This document shows, piece after piece, positions 28,713 through 38,882 of a DNA stretch of 64,000 nucleotides. Source of the DNA: Winslowiella arboricola. GTDB taxonomy: Bacteria; Pseudomonadota; Gammaproteobacteria; Enterobacterales; Enterobacteriaceae. Each line of letters starts with the position of its first letter. The stretch's first letter is position 1. The translations under genes and the position numbers were made by a program. Location of the stretch: the NCBI RefSeq assembly GCF_025527015.1, contig NZ_JAODIM010000043.1:992001-1056000 (forward strand). The letters are read 5' to 3'. The notes under the pieces are model-generated. The model saw only the letters and a program-made list of their open reading frames with translations. It searched no databases and had not been told where the DNA came from.

Positions 28713-28767
28713 GGGCGGCGAGAACGCCGCCCGGTAAATCCGTCCCGAAGGAGCCGTTATCGGCTCC
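28713..28767. repeat. REP-like palindrome pair, copy 3
   Basis: GGGCGGCGAGAACGCCGCCC (28713-28732) is followed by a second perfect palindrome GGAGCCG-TTAT-CGGCTCC (28750-28767) and GCCGCCC at about 28781. The unit starts 4 bp after the lpxL stop. The pairing of two palindromes resembles a BIME. Confidence 0.8.
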
Positions 28768-28889
28768 CCTCTGCATCAATGCCGCCCGGCAAATTTGTTA
28801 ACATAAAAATAACAGTTGTATCCAACCGCCTGAACGCTAATATGATTATCTTGCTAACTATTTAAGCCATCCTGAGGAAAACCAGGTCT

Positions 28890-30107
28890 ATGTCTGCGGA
28901 CGAAGTACCGATTAACTGGAAGCGCAATCTGTATGTTGCCTGGCTGGGATGTTTTCTTACCGGCATGGCGTTCAGCCTGGTTATGCCCTTTCTTCCCCTG
29001 TATGTCGAACTGCTCGGCGTCACCGACCCGCAACAACTTAATATGTGGTCGGGCCTGGTCTTCAGTATCACGTTTCTGTTCTCAGCGATTGCCTCACCTT
29101 TCTGGGGTGGACTGGCCGATCGTAAGGGACGCAAAATCATGCTGCTGCGCTCGGCGCTTGGCATGTCGGTGGTGATGGTACTGATGGGACTTGCCAGTAA
29201 TATCTGGCAATTTCTGGCGCTGCGCGCGGTGCTCGGGCTACTCGGTGGTTTTGTGCCAAATGCCAATGCACTGATTGCCACCCAGGTGCCGCGCAATAAG
29301 AGTGGCTGGGCGCTGGGCACCCTGTCGACCGGCGCAGTCAGCGGCGCGCTGATCGGGCCACTGATTGGTGGCCTGCTGGCCGATAATTTCGGCTTACGCC
29401 CGGTGTTTTATATTACGGCCGCCCTGCTGTTCCTCTGCTTTATTATCACCCAGTACTGTATCCGCGAATCCTTTATTCCCGTGCAGAAAAAGGATTTGCT
29501 GCACCTGCGCCAGGTGTTTTCTTCACTCAAAAGTCCCCGTCTGGTGCTGGCGCTGTTTATCACCACCATGATTATCCAGATCGCCACCGGTTCAATCGCC
29601 CCAATTCTGACCTTATATGTGCGCGAGCTGGCCGGACATACGCAGAATCTGGCGTTTATCAGCGGACTGATCGCATCGGTTCCCGGCGTGGCGGCACTGA
29701 TGAGCGCCCCGCGTCTGGGCCAGCTGGGCGACCGTATCGGCCCGGAAAGAATTCTGATTTTTATGCTGATCGTTTCGGTACTGATTCTGATTCCGATGTC
29801 ATTTGTGCAGTCACCGTTACAGCTGGGTATTTTGCGTTTTATGCTGGGTGCAGCGGACGGCGCGCTGCTGCCGGCGGTGCAAACTCTGCTGATCTACAAC
29901 TCCAGCAACCAGGTTGCTGGCAGGATCTTCAGTTATAACCAGTCTTTCCGTGATATCGGCAATGTCAGCGGTCCGCTGATGGGCGCTGCCGTCTCAGCCA
30001 GCTGGGGATTTCGCGCAGTATTTATGGTTACCGCCGCGGTGGTGCTGTTTAACGCGATTTACTCATGGGTAATCTGGCGTCAGCGCCGCAGACCAGGAGC
30101 GCAATAG
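28890..30107 (+). CDS. mdtG: MFS multidrug efflux protein MdtG (YceE)
   Basis: MdtG is a 12-TM major facilitator drug exporter; in E. coli it belongs to the marA/soxS/rob regulon and gives fosfomycin and deoxycholate tolerance. The 405-aa product starts with a short hydrophilic [18 protein letters not shown]. It then shows [20 protein letters not shown] (TM1), the MFS motif [20 protein letters not shown], and [20 protein letters not shown] (TM5). Length matches E. coli (408 aa). It lies after lpxL, as in E. coli. I did not find a convincing mar/sox box. Confidence 0.93.
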   Translation: MSADEVPINWKRNLYVAWLGCFLTGMAFSLVMPFLPLYVELLGVTDPQQLNMWSGLVFSITFLFSAIASPFWGGLADRKGRKIMLLRSALGMSVVMVLMGLASNIWQFLALRAVLGLLGGFVPNANALIATQVPRNKSGWALGTLSTGAVSGALIGPLIGGLLADNFGLRPVFYITAALLFLCFIITQYCIRESFIPVQKKDLLHLRQVFSSLKSPRLVLALFITTMIIQIATGSIAPILTLYVRELAGHTQNLAFISGLIASVPGVAALMSAPRLGQLGDRIGPERILIFMLIVSVLILIPMSFVQSPLQLGILRFMLGAADGALLPAVQTLLIYNSSNQVAGRIFSYNQSFRDIGNVSGPLMGAAVSASWGFRAVFMVTAAVVLFNAIYSWVIWRQRRRPGAQ

Positions 30108-30118
30108 AGCATGCCGCC

Positions 30119-30135
30119 GGGGGCAAACTGCCCCC
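30119..30135. terminator. GC-rich hairpin between convergent mdtG and the 64-aa gene
   Basis: GGGGGCA (30119-30125) and TGCCCCC (30129-30135) enclose a 3-nt loop. It lies in the 32-bp gap between two convergent stops, without a long T run on either side. A bidirectional stop is likely but not proven. Confidence 0.45.
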
Positions 30136-30139
30136 CGAA

Positions 30140-30334
30140 CTATTTCAGGATAATCACTTTGTCATAGCTGCCGCTTTCGCTGTCGATATGGGTGATAGCA
30201 TCAAGGTGCTCAGCCAGTACCTGCTCAACAATTTTCTTAAAGTACTCACAACCCGTGCCCTGCTTACGGGTAATGGTCACCGTCGACTGCGTCTCTTCAA
30301 CATGGTGATAAGCAGATTCCTTCATATAGTCCAT
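30140..30334 (-). CDS. Small conserved-looking protein of unknown function (64 aa)
   Basis: I do not recognise the family. The ATG at 30334 has the Shine-Dalgarno GAGGG 8 nt upstream; an in-frame TTG five codons earlier overlaps that site and is unlikely. The product (MDYMKESAYHHVEETQSTVT at the N-terminus) is soluble, mixed charge, with one likely helix (CEYFKKIVEQVLAEHLDAIT) and a beta-strand end (YDKVIILK). There is no signal peptide or membrane segment. It is convergent with mdtG and divergent from msyB across a 320-bp gap. Codon use looks ordinary for this chromosome, so I think it is expressed, but nothing here shows its role. Confidence 0.65.
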   Translation of the reverse strand: MDYMKESAYHHVEETQSTVTITRKQGTGCEYFKKIVEQVLAEHLDAITHIDSESGSYDKVIILK

Positions 30335-30654
30335 CGTCAGTACCCTCAACAGTTTTTATGCAATGATAATATCATCACTTAGTGTAGGGTAAAATCTGTT
30401 AAGTGAAAATCCGAAAGTGCAATAGTATCAGTCGATTAAGCCATAACTGTCTTGCACCAGCCAGCGGCAGGATACGATTTTCCGCCTGATTTACCGCGCC
30501 ATCTGTGGCGACTGTTTATAAGACGGTGACAAGAAAAAACGACGGATAACGCACTGATCGTTCAACAATATTTTTTTCACCTCGCCACCTTTCACCCTGC
30601 CGATCTTCGACTATCCTTTCCTAAAAACAACGTTTCTCAGGTAAGGAGTGAAGT
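30335..30654. other. 320-bp intergenic region before msyB
   Basis: It holds the divergent promoters of the 64-aa gene and msyB. The sequence is AT-rich, with no ORF worth calling. AAGGAG lies 8 nt before the msyB ATG. No known operator was recognised. Confidence 0.5.
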
Positions 30655-31068
30655 ATGTCATTGTTCTCAACACTGGAAGAGGCTATCGAAAACGCGCGTG
30701 AAGTGTATCTGGCGGACAACCCGGACATCAGTGAAGATGAAGCAGCGGTAAGCCAGTTCAATCTGCAAAAGTATGTGATGCGCGATGGCGATATCATGTG
30801 GCAGGCTGAATTTTTCACCGATGAGGGCGATAGCGGCGAATGCCTGCCGGTCAGTAGCGGTGAAGCGGCACAGGCGATCTTTGACGGCGATTTTGATGAG
30901 ATTGAATTACGTCAGGAGTGGCAGGCTGAAAATACGCTGCATGAGTGGGATGAAGGTGAATTCCAGCTGGAGCCGCCGCTGGACAGCGAAGAAGGTCAGG
31001 CCGCTGCCGATGAGTGGGAAGATGATAACACTGACTCAGATAACCAGTATGGTGCTGACGAGCGTTAA
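30655..31068 (+). CDS. msyB: Acidic protein MsyB
   Basis: MsyB is a very acidic cytoplasmic protein that as a multicopy plasmid suppresses secY and secA defects in E. coli; its true role is unclear. The 137-aa product has over a quarter Asp plus Glu and matches E. coli MsyB (124 aa): TLEEAIENAREVYLADNPDI at the start, KYVMRDGDIMWQAEFFTDEG in the middle, then ENTLHEWDEGEFQLEPPLDS. The C-terminus is about 13 residues longer and ends in a polar Asp/Asn-rich tail. Its stop is directly abutted by the stop of convergent yceK. Confidence 0.94.
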   Translation: MSLFSTLEEAIENAREVYLADNPDISEDEAAVSQFNLQKYVMRDGDIMWQAEFFTDEGDSGECLPVSSGEAAQAIFDGDFDEIELRQEWQAENTLHEWDEGEFQLEPPLDSEEGQAAADEWEDDNTDSDNQYGADER

Positions 31069-31311
31069 TTACTCGTACGGTCCATGATTGATATCCACCG
31101 GCAACAGCAGCGTATCAACCACCAGCGAAAGCGGCAGGTCGATAATCGTCAGAAAGCGCCATGGGGTGTCACGTACATCCCATTGCACGCCCGGATAGTA
31201 CTGATTACCGTGCCCCTGCCCGGACACCGTTCTGCTGATAATGCTGCCACAGCCGGTTAAGCAAAATATACAGGTAGCAAGCAGCATCAGTCGGCCAGCG
31301 TTAGCGATCAT
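31069..31311 (-). CDS. yceK: Small lipoprotein YceK
   Basis: YceK is a small predicted outer-membrane lipoprotein (DUF1375) of unknown function. The 80-aa product has a lipoprotein signal peptide (MIANAGRLMLLATCIFCLTGC, lipobox LTGC with Cys about residue 21). The mature family pattern is YYPGVQWDVRDTPW...LTIIDLPLSLVVDTLLLPVD. It lies between msyB and opgH, as in E. coli. Its stop codon begins at the base right after the msyB stop, so there is no room for a terminator between the two. Confidence 0.9.
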   Translation of the reverse strand: MIANAGRLMLLATCIFCLTGCGSIISRTVSGQGHGNQYYPGVQWDVRDTPWRFLTIIDLPLSLVVDTLLLPVDINHGPYE

Positions 31312-31404
31312 CTTATTCTCGTATTATAAGTGGGCGCTTATTCTAATGCGCATTGGGCATCAACGTCCGCTGTGATATGCAAATTATCTGTAAATTAAGC
31401 GTAA

Positions 31405-31434
31405 AACAAAAAAGGCGGCATTTCTGCCGCCTTT
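31405..31434 (-). terminator. Rho-independent terminator of opgGH
   Basis: On the minus strand, AAAGGCGGCA (31434-31425) pairs with TGCCGCCTTT (31420-31411), loop GAAA, followed by TTTGTTTT. It lies 5 bp beyond the opgH stop. Confidence 0.93.
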
Positions 31435-31438
31435 CGCA

Positions 31439-34009
31439 TTATTTCACTGACTGTATCGCCAGCGGGTTAAGCGGCAATGTCTGATACTGCTCAAACCAGT
31501 CATGATACTTATCGGCGTTTTGCCACAGTCGATAGTGCAGACGCGCCAGCGTCACCGGATCGCTCAGCAGGTTCAGACGCTGATCGCGGCTGAGTTTGGC
31601 TGGCGAATCACCGAGTGCCTGTTCCACACGACGATCGCGGGCATATTCCAGAATATCGCTCTTCAGGTGACGTGATGTCGCCAGCGCGCTGGCCAGCGCA
31701 TTAAACGATGGATGGAACAGTGCATGCATAAAGCCGTGCTTCAGCGCGCGCTCGCGATTCAGCTGCAGATAAGCCTCAGTGTCCAGCAGCTCTTTCGGCG
31801 GATCATACTCTTCCGGGATCAGGAACAGTTTGGCGCGTTTCGAGCCCAGCCCCAGTGTCGCGCGACTGGAGAAGACCGAGACAAATGGCGACAGAATCAG
31901 CGAGAACACAATCGGCGCTAACCACCAGAGGAAGTTGAGATCCAGCCAGCCCATGCCGACGGCCCATACCACACCCAGCAGCAGCTGCGAGCCGTGACGG
32001 GCAAAGGCTTCGCTCCATGGCGTCGCATCGTCATCACGCTGTGGTGAGTTCCAGACCACTTCCCAGCCAAGGAATGCGCTGACCACAAACACGGTATGGA
32101 ACAGCATCCGCACCGGCGCCAGCAGCACCGAGAACAGCATCTCCAGCAGCAGCGAGCAGAACAGACGAATCGAACCGCCGTAGGCTTTCGCCCCTTTGCA
32201 GATGATCAGGATCACACTCAGCAGCTTCGGCAGGAACAGCAGGGTCAGCGTGGTCGAGAACAGCGCAATCGCCAGTTCAGGACGCCACTGCGGCCATACC
32301 GGGAACAGCTGCCGCGGCTGCAGGAAGTATTGCGGTTCCATCAGCGTATGCACCACCTGCAGCGCAGTGGAAAGCGCAAGGAACATAAACCACAGCGGCG
32401 CAGAGAGATAGGACATCACGCCCGTCAGGAACACCGCACGGTGAACCGGATGCATCCCTTTCACCAGGAACAGGCGGAAGTTCATCAGGTTGCCGTGACA
32501 CCAGCGACGGTCACGTTTCAGCTCATCGAGCAGGTTTGGCGGCAGCTCTTCATAAGAACCCGGCAGATCATAAGCAATCCACACGCCCCAGCCCGCACGA
32601 CGCATCAGCGCGGCTTCCACAAAGTCATGCGACAGGATAGAACCGGCAAACGACCCCTCACCCGGCAGCGGCGCCAGCGCACAGTGCTCAATAAACGGCT
32701 GCACACGGATGATGGCATTATGCCCCCAGTAGTGTGACTCACCCAGCTGCCAGAAGTGCAGACCGGCGGTAAACAGCGGCCCGTATACACGGGTAGCAAA
32801 CTGCTGACAACGGGCATACAGCGTATCCATACCGGATGCTTTCGGCGAAGACTGGATAATACCGGCATTGGGGTTAGCTTCCATCATGCGCACCAGACCG
32901 GTCAGACACTCACCGCTCATCACGCTGTCCGCATCCAGCACCACCATATAGCTGTACTGGCTGCCCCAACGGCGACAGAAGTCATCGATGTTACCGCTTT
33001 TACGCTTCACACGACGGCGACGGCGGCGATAGAAAATCTTGCCCTCACCCCCGACATCACGCACCAGCTCCATCCAGGCTTTCTGCTCCGCCATGGCGAT
33101 ATCAGCATCATAGCTGTCGCTCAGCACGTAAACGTCAAAGTTAGCCTGTTCACCGGTACGCACCACAGATTCCCAGGTCGCACGCAGACCGGCAAACACA
33201 CGTTCAACGTCTTCGTTACAGATCGGCATAATCAACGCGGTACGATGGTCGGGATTAATCTCGATCGGTTCGTCACGGTTGCTCAGATAAGAGATACTGT
33301 ACTTGTCGCGGCCAATCAGCAGCTGCAGGAAGCCCATCAGTGCGGTCCAGAAACCGGCGGAGACCCAACAGAACAGAATGGCGAACAGGAACAGAATCCC
33401 GGTCTGCAATACATACGGCAGAATCTGCAGTACCGACTGCTGCCAGTTCTGGTTGATCATCTCCATCGGATCGATCAGCGCCCAGCCCTGATACGGCAGG
33501 ATGGTTTTCATATACCAGGTGGCCACCACCGTCTGCGCCAGCGTTAACAGCAGCAGGATATAACGACGCATCGAGCCGACATGGCGCCATTTATCTTCGG
33601 TTTTCTGCTCTTCAGCACTGGCATAGCGATGAGTGGTTTTACGGCCACGCAGCGAATCCCATGCACGGGCGACCGGGTTGGTGCGCCAGGCTTCAGGAAA
33701 CATCAGCGAGCGCTTAACTGGCGGCGTCGCTTTCAGCGTGGTGCGATCTAAATAATCTTTATCGAATTGTTCACCACCCGCAACAGAGTCAGGCCACGTC
33801 ATCTCGATACGGGCTTTTACTGACTCCAGCGGCGCATCGTCCGGGCGCGTTTCAACCAGGCCATCCGCGCCCAGTTGGTGATGAAGCTTGCTGTAGACTT
33901 CCTCATTCTCGCCCGCAGCGGGCAGAGCATGCTGAAGAGCCTCCTTCCGCTCAGCGGAAAGAGGCAGCAAGTCGATGTAATCAGCAGGGGTTACGGTAGA
34001 CTTATTCAT
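31439..34009 (-). CDS. opgH: Osmoregulated periplasmic glucan glucosyltransferase OpgH (MdoH)
   Basis: OpgH is the inner-membrane processive GT2 enzyme that makes the beta-1,2-glucan backbone of osmoregulated periplasmic glucans from UDP-glucose. In E. coli it also links UDP-glucose to cell size through FtsZ. The 856-aa protein has a long cytosolic N-terminus, TM segments from about residue 145, and a GT2 domain with [20 protein letters not shown] and [20 protein letters not shown] (DxD). The acceptor-site motif is [20 protein letters not shown]. Further TM helices follow. Its start overlaps the opgG stop by 8 bp, which indicates translational coupling. Length is close to E. coli (847 aa). 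Confidence 0.97.
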   Translation of the reverse strand: MNKSTVTPADYIDLLPLSAERKEALQHALPAAGENEEVYSKLHHQLGADGLVETRPDDAPLESVKARIEMTWPDSVAGGEQFDKDYLDRTTLKATPPVKRSLMFPEAWRTNPVARAWDSLRGRKTTHRYASAEEQKTEDKWRHVGSMRRYILLLLTLAQTVVATWYMKTILPYQGWALIDPMEMINQNWQQSVLQILPYVLQTGILFLFAILFCWVSAGFWTALMGFLQLLIGRDKYSISYLSNRDEPIEINPDHRTALIMPICNEDVERVFAGLRATWESVVRTGEQANFDVYVLSDSYDADIAMAEQKAWMELVRDVGGEGKIFYRRRRRRVKRKSGNIDDFCRRWGSQYSYMVVLDADSVMSGECLTGLVRMMEANPNAGIIQSSPKASGMDTLYARCQQFATRVYGPLFTAGLHFWQLGESHYWGHNAIIRVQPFIEHCALAPLPGEGSFAGSILSHDFVEAALMRRAGWGVWIAYDLPGSYEELPPNLLDELKRDRRWCHGNLMNFRLFLVKGMHPVHRAVFLTGVMSYLSAPLWFMFLALSTALQVVHTLMEPQYFLQPRQLFPVWPQWRPELAIALFSTTLTLLFLPKLLSVILIICKGAKAYGGSIRLFCSLLLEMLFSVLLAPVRMLFHTVFVVSAFLGWEVVWNSPQRDDDATPWSEAFARHGSQLLLGVVWAVGMGWLDLNFLWWLAPIVFSLILSPFVSVFSSRATLGLGSKRAKLFLIPEEYDPPKELLDTEAYLQLNRERALKHGFMHALFHPSFNALASALATSRHLKSDILEYARDRRVEQALGDSPAKLSRDQRLNLLSDPVTLARLHYRLWQNADKYHDWFEQYQTLPLNPLAIQSVK

Positions 34010-35555
34010 TGGCAGGCAACTGATAGCTCCAGGTTTCCGTCAGCGGCTTATCACCATTCACCAGTGCGGCACGCATTTCGGTTGGCTGTTTGTTATCTTT
34101 CACACGCAGACGCAACACTAAACGCCAGCCTTTAGTGACGGCGTTATAACGCACGCTCTGTTCGACCACTTCACCGTTTTCACCCACGCTAACCTGCGGG
34201 GTAACCGGGGAATCAGTCGCCATCTTGCTCATATCCGGGCCGACAAAATCCACCACAAAGGCGACGGTGCCGTCCGGCTGACGAACCAGATTCGACTGTT
34301 TTACATCTCCGGTAGAACGCAGCGTGCTCTTCACATAAGCCGTTTCCGGCGAGTGCAGCTTGCTTTCGTCACGGGTAAAGTGCAGACGGTATTTGAAATT
34401 CATCTCTTTACCCGGCTCCGGCAGCGATTCCGGGGTCCAGAAAGCGACGATATTATCGTTGGTTTCATCCGCAGTAGGGATTTCTACCAGCTCCACACGG
34501 CCTTTGCCCCAGTTACCCTGGGTTTCGATCCAGCCACTTGGGCGCTGATCGTAGCGGTCGTCAAGATCCTGATACTGCGCGAAGTCACGACCACGTTGCA
34601 GCAGGCCAAAGCCTTTCGGATTCTCGACGGTAAAGGTACTGACCGCGAGGTGCTTCGGATTATTCAACGGACGCCAGATCCACTCACCGTTACCGGCGTG
34701 AATCGACAGACCGTTGGAATCATGCAGCGCCGGACGGTAGTTCACCATCGGAGAAGGCTGATTCGGTCCAAACAGGAACATACTGGTCAGCGGCGCCACG
34801 CCCAGTTTGCCGACTTTATCGCGCAGATAGATCTTCGACTGCACGTCAACCACAGACTCTTTGCCCGGGGTGATAACAAAGCGGTAAGCACCGGCCGCGC
34901 GTGGAGAATCCAGCAGCGCATAGATCACTAAACGCTTGTCCTGCGGTTTCGGCCGCTCGATCCAGTACTCTTTAAAGCGCGGGAACTCTTCGCCAGACGG
35001 TAAAGCGGTATCGATCGCCAGACCACGGGCAGAGAGACCGTAAACCTGATCGCCGCCGATCACCCGGAAATAGCTCGCGCCTAAGAAGCTGCTGATTTCG
35101 TCGTTTTTATCTTTGCTGTTAAGCGGGTAAAGCACTTTAAAACCGGCGTAACCGAGATTTTTCACGGTTTCCGGGTCGTGCTTAACATTACCAAAATTAA
35201 AATAGTCGGGATTATATTTAATCTCACGAACGGTGGATGCGGTGACTTCGTTCAGTTTCACCGGCGTATCGAAATACATACCCTGATGATAGAACTCAAG
35301 CTTGAACGGGGTTTTCAGCTTGCTCCAGTACGCTTTATCATGGTTAAACTGAATCTGCTGATAATCAGCAAATTTCATATCGCGCAACTGTGAAGGCAAA
35401 TTGCTTTTTGGCGCTTCAAAGCCCTTTCCGGCCAGATCCTGCGCCTGTTTTGCCACATCATCGATGCTGAAAGCCCAGCTGGAGCTTGCATACAGCGAAA
35501 GCAAAACTGCCGCGCCAATTACGCGCATCTTCATCAGTTTCGGTTTATTTTTCAT
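34002..35555 (-). CDS. opgG: Periplasmic glucan biosynthesis protein OpgG (MdoG)
   Basis: OpgG is the periplasmic partner of OpgH, needed to branch or release osmoregulated periplasmic glucans. It has a Sec signal peptide ([20 protein letters not shown]) and the mature start [20 protein letters not shown]. The family segments [20 protein letters not shown] and [14 protein letters not shown] follow, and it ends [12 protein letters not shown] give the ATG at 35555 (517 aa). A GTG at 35567 sits too close to the G-rich Shine-Dalgarno, and the E. coli start corresponds to a Met about seven codons later, so the exact start is uncertain. It heads opgGH and is divergent from opgC. Confidence 0.95.
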   Translation of the reverse strand: MKNKPKLMKMRVIGAAVLLSLYASSSWAFSIDDVAKQAQDLAGKGFEAPKSNLPSQLRDMKFADYQQIQFNHDKAYWSKLKTPFKLEFYHQGMYFDTPVKLNEVTASTVREIKYNPDYFNFGNVKHDPETVKNLGYAGFKVLYPLNSKDKNDEISSFLGASYFRVIGGDQVYGLSARGLAIDTALPSGEEFPRFKEYWIERPKPQDKRLVIYALLDSPRAAGAYRFVITPGKESVVDVQSKIYLRDKVGKLGVAPLTSMFLFGPNQPSPMVNYRPALHDSNGLSIHAGNGEWIWRPLNNPKHLAVSTFTVENPKGFGLLQRGRDFAQYQDLDDRYDQRPSGWIETQGNWGKGRVELVEIPTADETNDNIVAFWTPESLPEPGKEMNFKYRLHFTRDESKLHSPETAYVKSTLRSTGDVKQSNLVRQPDGTVAFVVDFVGPDMSKMATDSPVTPQVSVGENGEVVEQSVRYNAVTKGWRLVLRLRVKDNKQPTEMRAALVNGDKPLTETWSYQLPANE

Positions 35556-35806
35556 GTTAATTAGCACATCCCCCCCTTTCGGGTGCTTAATTCAATCCCA
35601 TCAATCTTAATGGATAATTCAGGTTTCCGACAGCCTGAGCGGGATTTTGTTCCCTTGTTAGTTTCCTCTAAGCGCCGATTTCTCAAGCGTTTAGACGATA
35701 CGGATTCGGCTGATAGTATACTCTTTGTTGCTACAGTAAAGTAAGCCCATGCTTTAGCCTGATTCAGGGCGAATCAGGGGTGAAACTGATAAATAAATGG
35801 ACATCT

Positions 35807-36970
35807 ATGAGTATAAAAAAACCACAGCGTGAATATTTCCTCGATTCAATTCGGGCTTATCTGATGCTACTCGGTGTGCCCTTTCACCTGTCGCTGATCT
35901 ATTCCAGTCAGCAGTGGGCCGTCAACAGCGTCGAACCGACCTTCTGGCTGACGACGCTGAATGACTTTATCCATGCTTTCCGCATGCAGGTGTTCTTTGT
36001 TATTTCCGGTTACTTCTCTTATATGCTCTATCTGCGCTACCAGCCGGGGCACTGGCTGAAGATGCGCGTCGAGCGCGTGGCGATTCCGATGCTTACCGCC
36101 GTGCCGCTGCTGACCCTGCCGCAGTTCTTTTTACTGAAACACTGGACCCCGGCCATCGGCGACTGGAACAGCTTTTCGCTGTATGAAAAATACAACTCGC
36201 TGGTGTGGAATCTGGTGTCCCATTTATGGTTCCTGCTGGTGCTGGTGATTCTCACCACCCTCGGCGTACTGACCTTTAAATTGCTGCGCGAACGCGATAG
36301 TAATAAAGCGACAAAAGCAGACTATTCCGAGCCGACATGGCGCAAACTTACGCTGAGTTTTATTGGTTTTGGCCTGATTTGGGGCTGTATCCGTCGCCTG
36401 GTGTTTATTTTCCAGCCGAATCTGCTGATGGATGGCCTGTTTAATTTTGCTGTAATGCAGACGCTGTTCTATCTGCCGTTCTTTATGCTGGGTGCGCTGG
36501 CGTGGAAACATCCGGCGATTAAGGCGCTGTTTGTGAAGTTTAATCCCTGGACGCTGGTGGGTTCCTGCCTGGCGCTGGTCGCCTATATGCTGAATAAACG
36601 CTATAACGTCGGCGAGGGCTGGCTGTATGAGATTGAAACCCTGGTCAGCATGCTGATGGGTATCTGGATGGTAAATGTGGTGTTTTCCTTCGGCTATAAA
36701 CTGCTGAACTCCCATTCACCGCGCATTACCTATCTGGTTAATGCGTCGCTGTTTATCTATCTGGTGCACCATCCGCTCACGCTGCTGTATGGCATCTTTA
36801 TTACGCCGGCGATCAGCAATAACACACTGGGCTTTTTCGCCGGGCTGGTGTTTGTCTTCGGCATCGCCTTTATGCTGTATGAGATTCATCTGCGCATTCC
36901 GCTGCTGCGCTTTCTGTTCTCCGGTAAGCCGCAACGTTCAGCCAAAACGCCACAAGCGGCAAAATCCTGA
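35807..36970 (+). CDS. opgC: Glucan succinyltransferase OpgC (MdoC)
   Basis: OpgC is a polytopic acyltransferase-3 family membrane protein that adds succinyl groups to osmoregulated periplasmic glucans. The sequence shows [27 protein letters not shown] (with the conserved Asp and His of the family), [21 protein letters not shown], and [17 protein letters not shown] near the end. About ten TM segments are seen. I start at the ATG at 35807 (387 aa; E. coli 385). An upstream in-frame GTG at 35780 overlaps a G-rich stretch and adds nine non-conserved residues. It is divergent from opgGH and convergent with clsC, as in E. coli. Confidence 0.94.
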   Translation: MSIKKPQREYFLDSIRAYLMLLGVPFHLSLIYSSQQWAVNSVEPTFWLTTLNDFIHAFRMQVFFVISGYFSYMLYLRYQPGHWLKMRVERVAIPMLTAVPLLTLPQFFLLKHWTPAIGDWNSFSLYEKYNSLVWNLVSHLWFLLVLVILTTLGVLTFKLLRERDSNKATKADYSEPTWRKLTLSFIGFGLIWGCIRRLVFIFQPNLLMDGLFNFAVMQTLFYLPFFMLGALAWKHPAIKALFVKFNPWTLVGSCLALVAYMLNKRYNVGEGWLYEIETLVSMLMGIWMVNVVFSFGYKLLNSHSPRITYLVNASLFIYLVHHPLTLLYGIFITPAISNNTLGFFAGLVFVFGIAFMLYEIHLRIPLLRFLFSGKPQRSAKTPQAAKS

Positions 36971-36977
36971 TCCATCG

Positions 36978-36998
36978 CGGCGAGGGTAATCCTCGCCG
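36978..36998. terminator. Hairpin between convergent opgC and clsC
   Basis: CGGCGAGG (36978-36985) and CCTCGCCG (36991-36998) form a perfect 8-bp stem with loop GTAAT in the 45-bp gap between the two stops. No long T run is seen. Confidence 0.55.
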
Positions 36999-37015
36999 TT
37001 CCTGATGATAAAAAA

Positions 37016-38488
37016 CTACAGCAACCACTCCACCGGCAGTCGCCACACCAGACGTACCAGCAGACGCTGCATAAAGCGGGTGCGCGGTTCATGTTTATGC
37101 ACCTGCTCCCGCTCTTCGCCTTCATACTCGATCCAGTTCACCCGGCCCCATTTATCCAGCCGCAGTTTCCAGGCTTTGTCGTGCAGGCGGCTGACAAAAC
37201 GCTGATGTACCGATGTCGCCAGCTGCTCGCTTTCGATCACAAACCCCATTTCGGTATTCAGCACCGCCGAACGCGGATCAAAATTAAACGAGCCAATAAA
37301 CACCTTCTTATTGTCAACACTGAAGGTTTTGGCATGCAGACTGGAGCCGGAATTACCGGTCAGGCCGCGATCGTGCGGCGCATCGCGGTTGTCGCTGTGC
37401 GGTTTTAACTCGTATAACGCAATGCCGTGGCGCAACAGCTTCTTGCGCCATTTGGCATAGCCAGCATGTACCACCGAGACGTCGTTAGCCGCCAGAGAAT
37501 TGGTCAGAATGGCGATTTTGACCCCACGTCGCTTTAATGCCAGCAGCTGCGCCACCCCGGCGCGCGTCGGGACAAAATAGGCCGAGATAATATCGAACTG
37601 CTGCTGGGGAGTGCCGATCACTTCCAGCATACGCTGCGGCAACAAAGTCGAGGCGCGTGCGCGGCCAAGCCCTTTGCGCGGATCGTCACTCAGCAGGCGG
37701 GTATCAGCCCAGGTTAACTTCAGATCGCCGCTTTCCAGCTGCGCAGCGAAAGGCGAGTTATCCAGCCGTTGCAGATACTGCTGCACCTGCGGGCTGTCGC
37801 GCCAGGCTTCCGGCAGACGCACCGCCGAATGACGATCGTCGTTGTCCGGTTCCACCACCGACTGCAATGACGAGACCGCGCGACTGCGCCAGTAACGGTC
37901 AAAATCCTCGCTGACCTCCGCCACCACCGGGCCGACCGCTAATACATCAAGATCGGAAAACAGTGGTTCATCACCGACAGCGAAATATTCATCACCGATA
38001 TTGCGCCCACCAACGATGGTGGCAATACCATCAACGGTAAAACTTTTATTATGCATGCGGCGATTAAGGCGTGCGAAATCAGTGAGATAACCCAGTGCGC
38101 GCAGGGTGCGAAACGAGAAGGGATTAAACAGCCGCACGGCGATATCAGGATGACGGTTTAATGCGCTCAGGGTCTGGTCCAGTCCCATGGTGTTGTTATC
38201 ATCCAGCAGCAGACGCACCTTCACGCCGCGCTCCGCCGCATCCAGCAGGGCACTGAACAGCAAACGGCCGGACATATCGTTTTGCCAGATATAGTACTGA
38301 ACATCGATAGTACGTTCCGCCATAGAAATCAGCAGATAACGTGCGGCAAAGGCATCCAGCCCCTCACCCAGCGGATAAATACCACTCTGTAGCGGATGGC
38401 GTGCCACTCGCGGCGCAATCGCGCGCGCCAGCCGGGTAGCGCTGCGCTGAAACTCCCGGTCTGCATCAGCGGCAAAAGCTTCGGACAT
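37016..38488 (-). CDS. clsC: Cardiolipin synthase C (YmdC)
   Basis: ClsC is a phospholipase D-superfamily enzyme that makes cardiolipin from phosphatidylglycerol and phosphatidylethanolamine. It has two HKD motifs: HNKSFTVDGIATIVGGRNIG (N-terminal half) and HAKTFSVDNKKVFIGSFNFD (C-terminal half). It ends VRLVWRLPVEWLL, as E. coli ClsC does. I start at the ATG at 38488 (MSEAFAADAD, 490 aa), which has AAGGAA 6 nt upstream. The frame is open 24 codons further without homology. In E. coli the partner ymdB lies directly upstream and overlaps clsC; here ymdB is 15 kb away, beyond the Tc locus. clsC has therefore lost the ymdB promoter and translational coupling. Confidence 0.94.
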   Translation of the reverse strand: MSEAFAADADREFQRSATRLARAIAPRVARHPLQSGIYPLGEGLDAFAARYLLISMAERTIDVQYYIWQNDMSGRLLFSALLDAAERGVKVRLLLDDNNTMGLDQTLSALNRHPDIAVRLFNPFSFRTLRALGYLTDFARLNRRMHNKSFTVDGIATIVGGRNIGDEYFAVGDEPLFSDLDVLAVGPVVAEVSEDFDRYWRSRAVSSLQSVVEPDNDDRHSAVRLPEAWRDSPQVQQYLQRLDNSPFAAQLESGDLKLTWADTRLLSDDPRKGLGRARASTLLPQRMLEVIGTPQQQFDIISAYFVPTRAGVAQLLALKRRGVKIAILTNSLAANDVSVVHAGYAKWRKKLLRHGIALYELKPHSDNRDAPHDRGLTGNSGSSLHAKTFSVDNKKVFIGSFNFDPRSAVLNTEMGFVIESEQLATSVHQRFVSRLHDKAWKLRLDKWGRVNWIEYEGEEREQVHKHEPRTRFMQRLLVRLVWRLPVEWLL

Positions 38489-38882
38489 GATGATTCCTTG
38501 TGGTGAGTCGCGGCGAATCCGCCTGCGCGTTGGTGATGCCCTGATGGAAAACATCCACACTATTAAAATCTTTGCGAGAAAAGCAATATGGCATTAATCA
38601 CCACAAATAAGGCAGGTCGTATAAAATAACACCACAAACAGACTGAAATCTCGTTAAAAAAACCAGCTAAGTGGCGAAATGCCCTGTAAGACCTTCGCAA
38701 AGCCTTTTACTAACAAGCTGAAATTACTGCACTGCGCAACGGCAACACTTTGTTTGCTAATGGATCACCTCCCTTTTCGGGAGAATAATGCTCTCTGAAC
38801 GCCCCCTGCCCCCGCGCGGATCCCTACGCTGGCCTGTTGGTGTGCTGGCAACCTGATTAAACCATTAAAGAGGGTAAGCCAA
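38489..38882. other. 394-bp junction region upstream of the Tc locus
   Basis: It is the left boundary of the inserted toxin region, between divergent clsC and the TcA gene, and must hold both promoters. The first 200 bp is AT-rich. A small hairpin CTCCC-TTTT-CGGGAG-like element lies at about 38769-38783. GAGGG precedes the TcA ATG by about 9 nt. No direct repeats, tRNA end or integrase remnant was noticed. Confidence 0.5.

Noticed and set aside
32096..33547. Long open frames on the plus strand opposite opgH (213 and 263 aa)
   Set aside because: They lie entirely inside opgH, are rich in Gln, His and Arg as expected from antisense of a GC-rich gene, and show no domain or ribosome-binding site.
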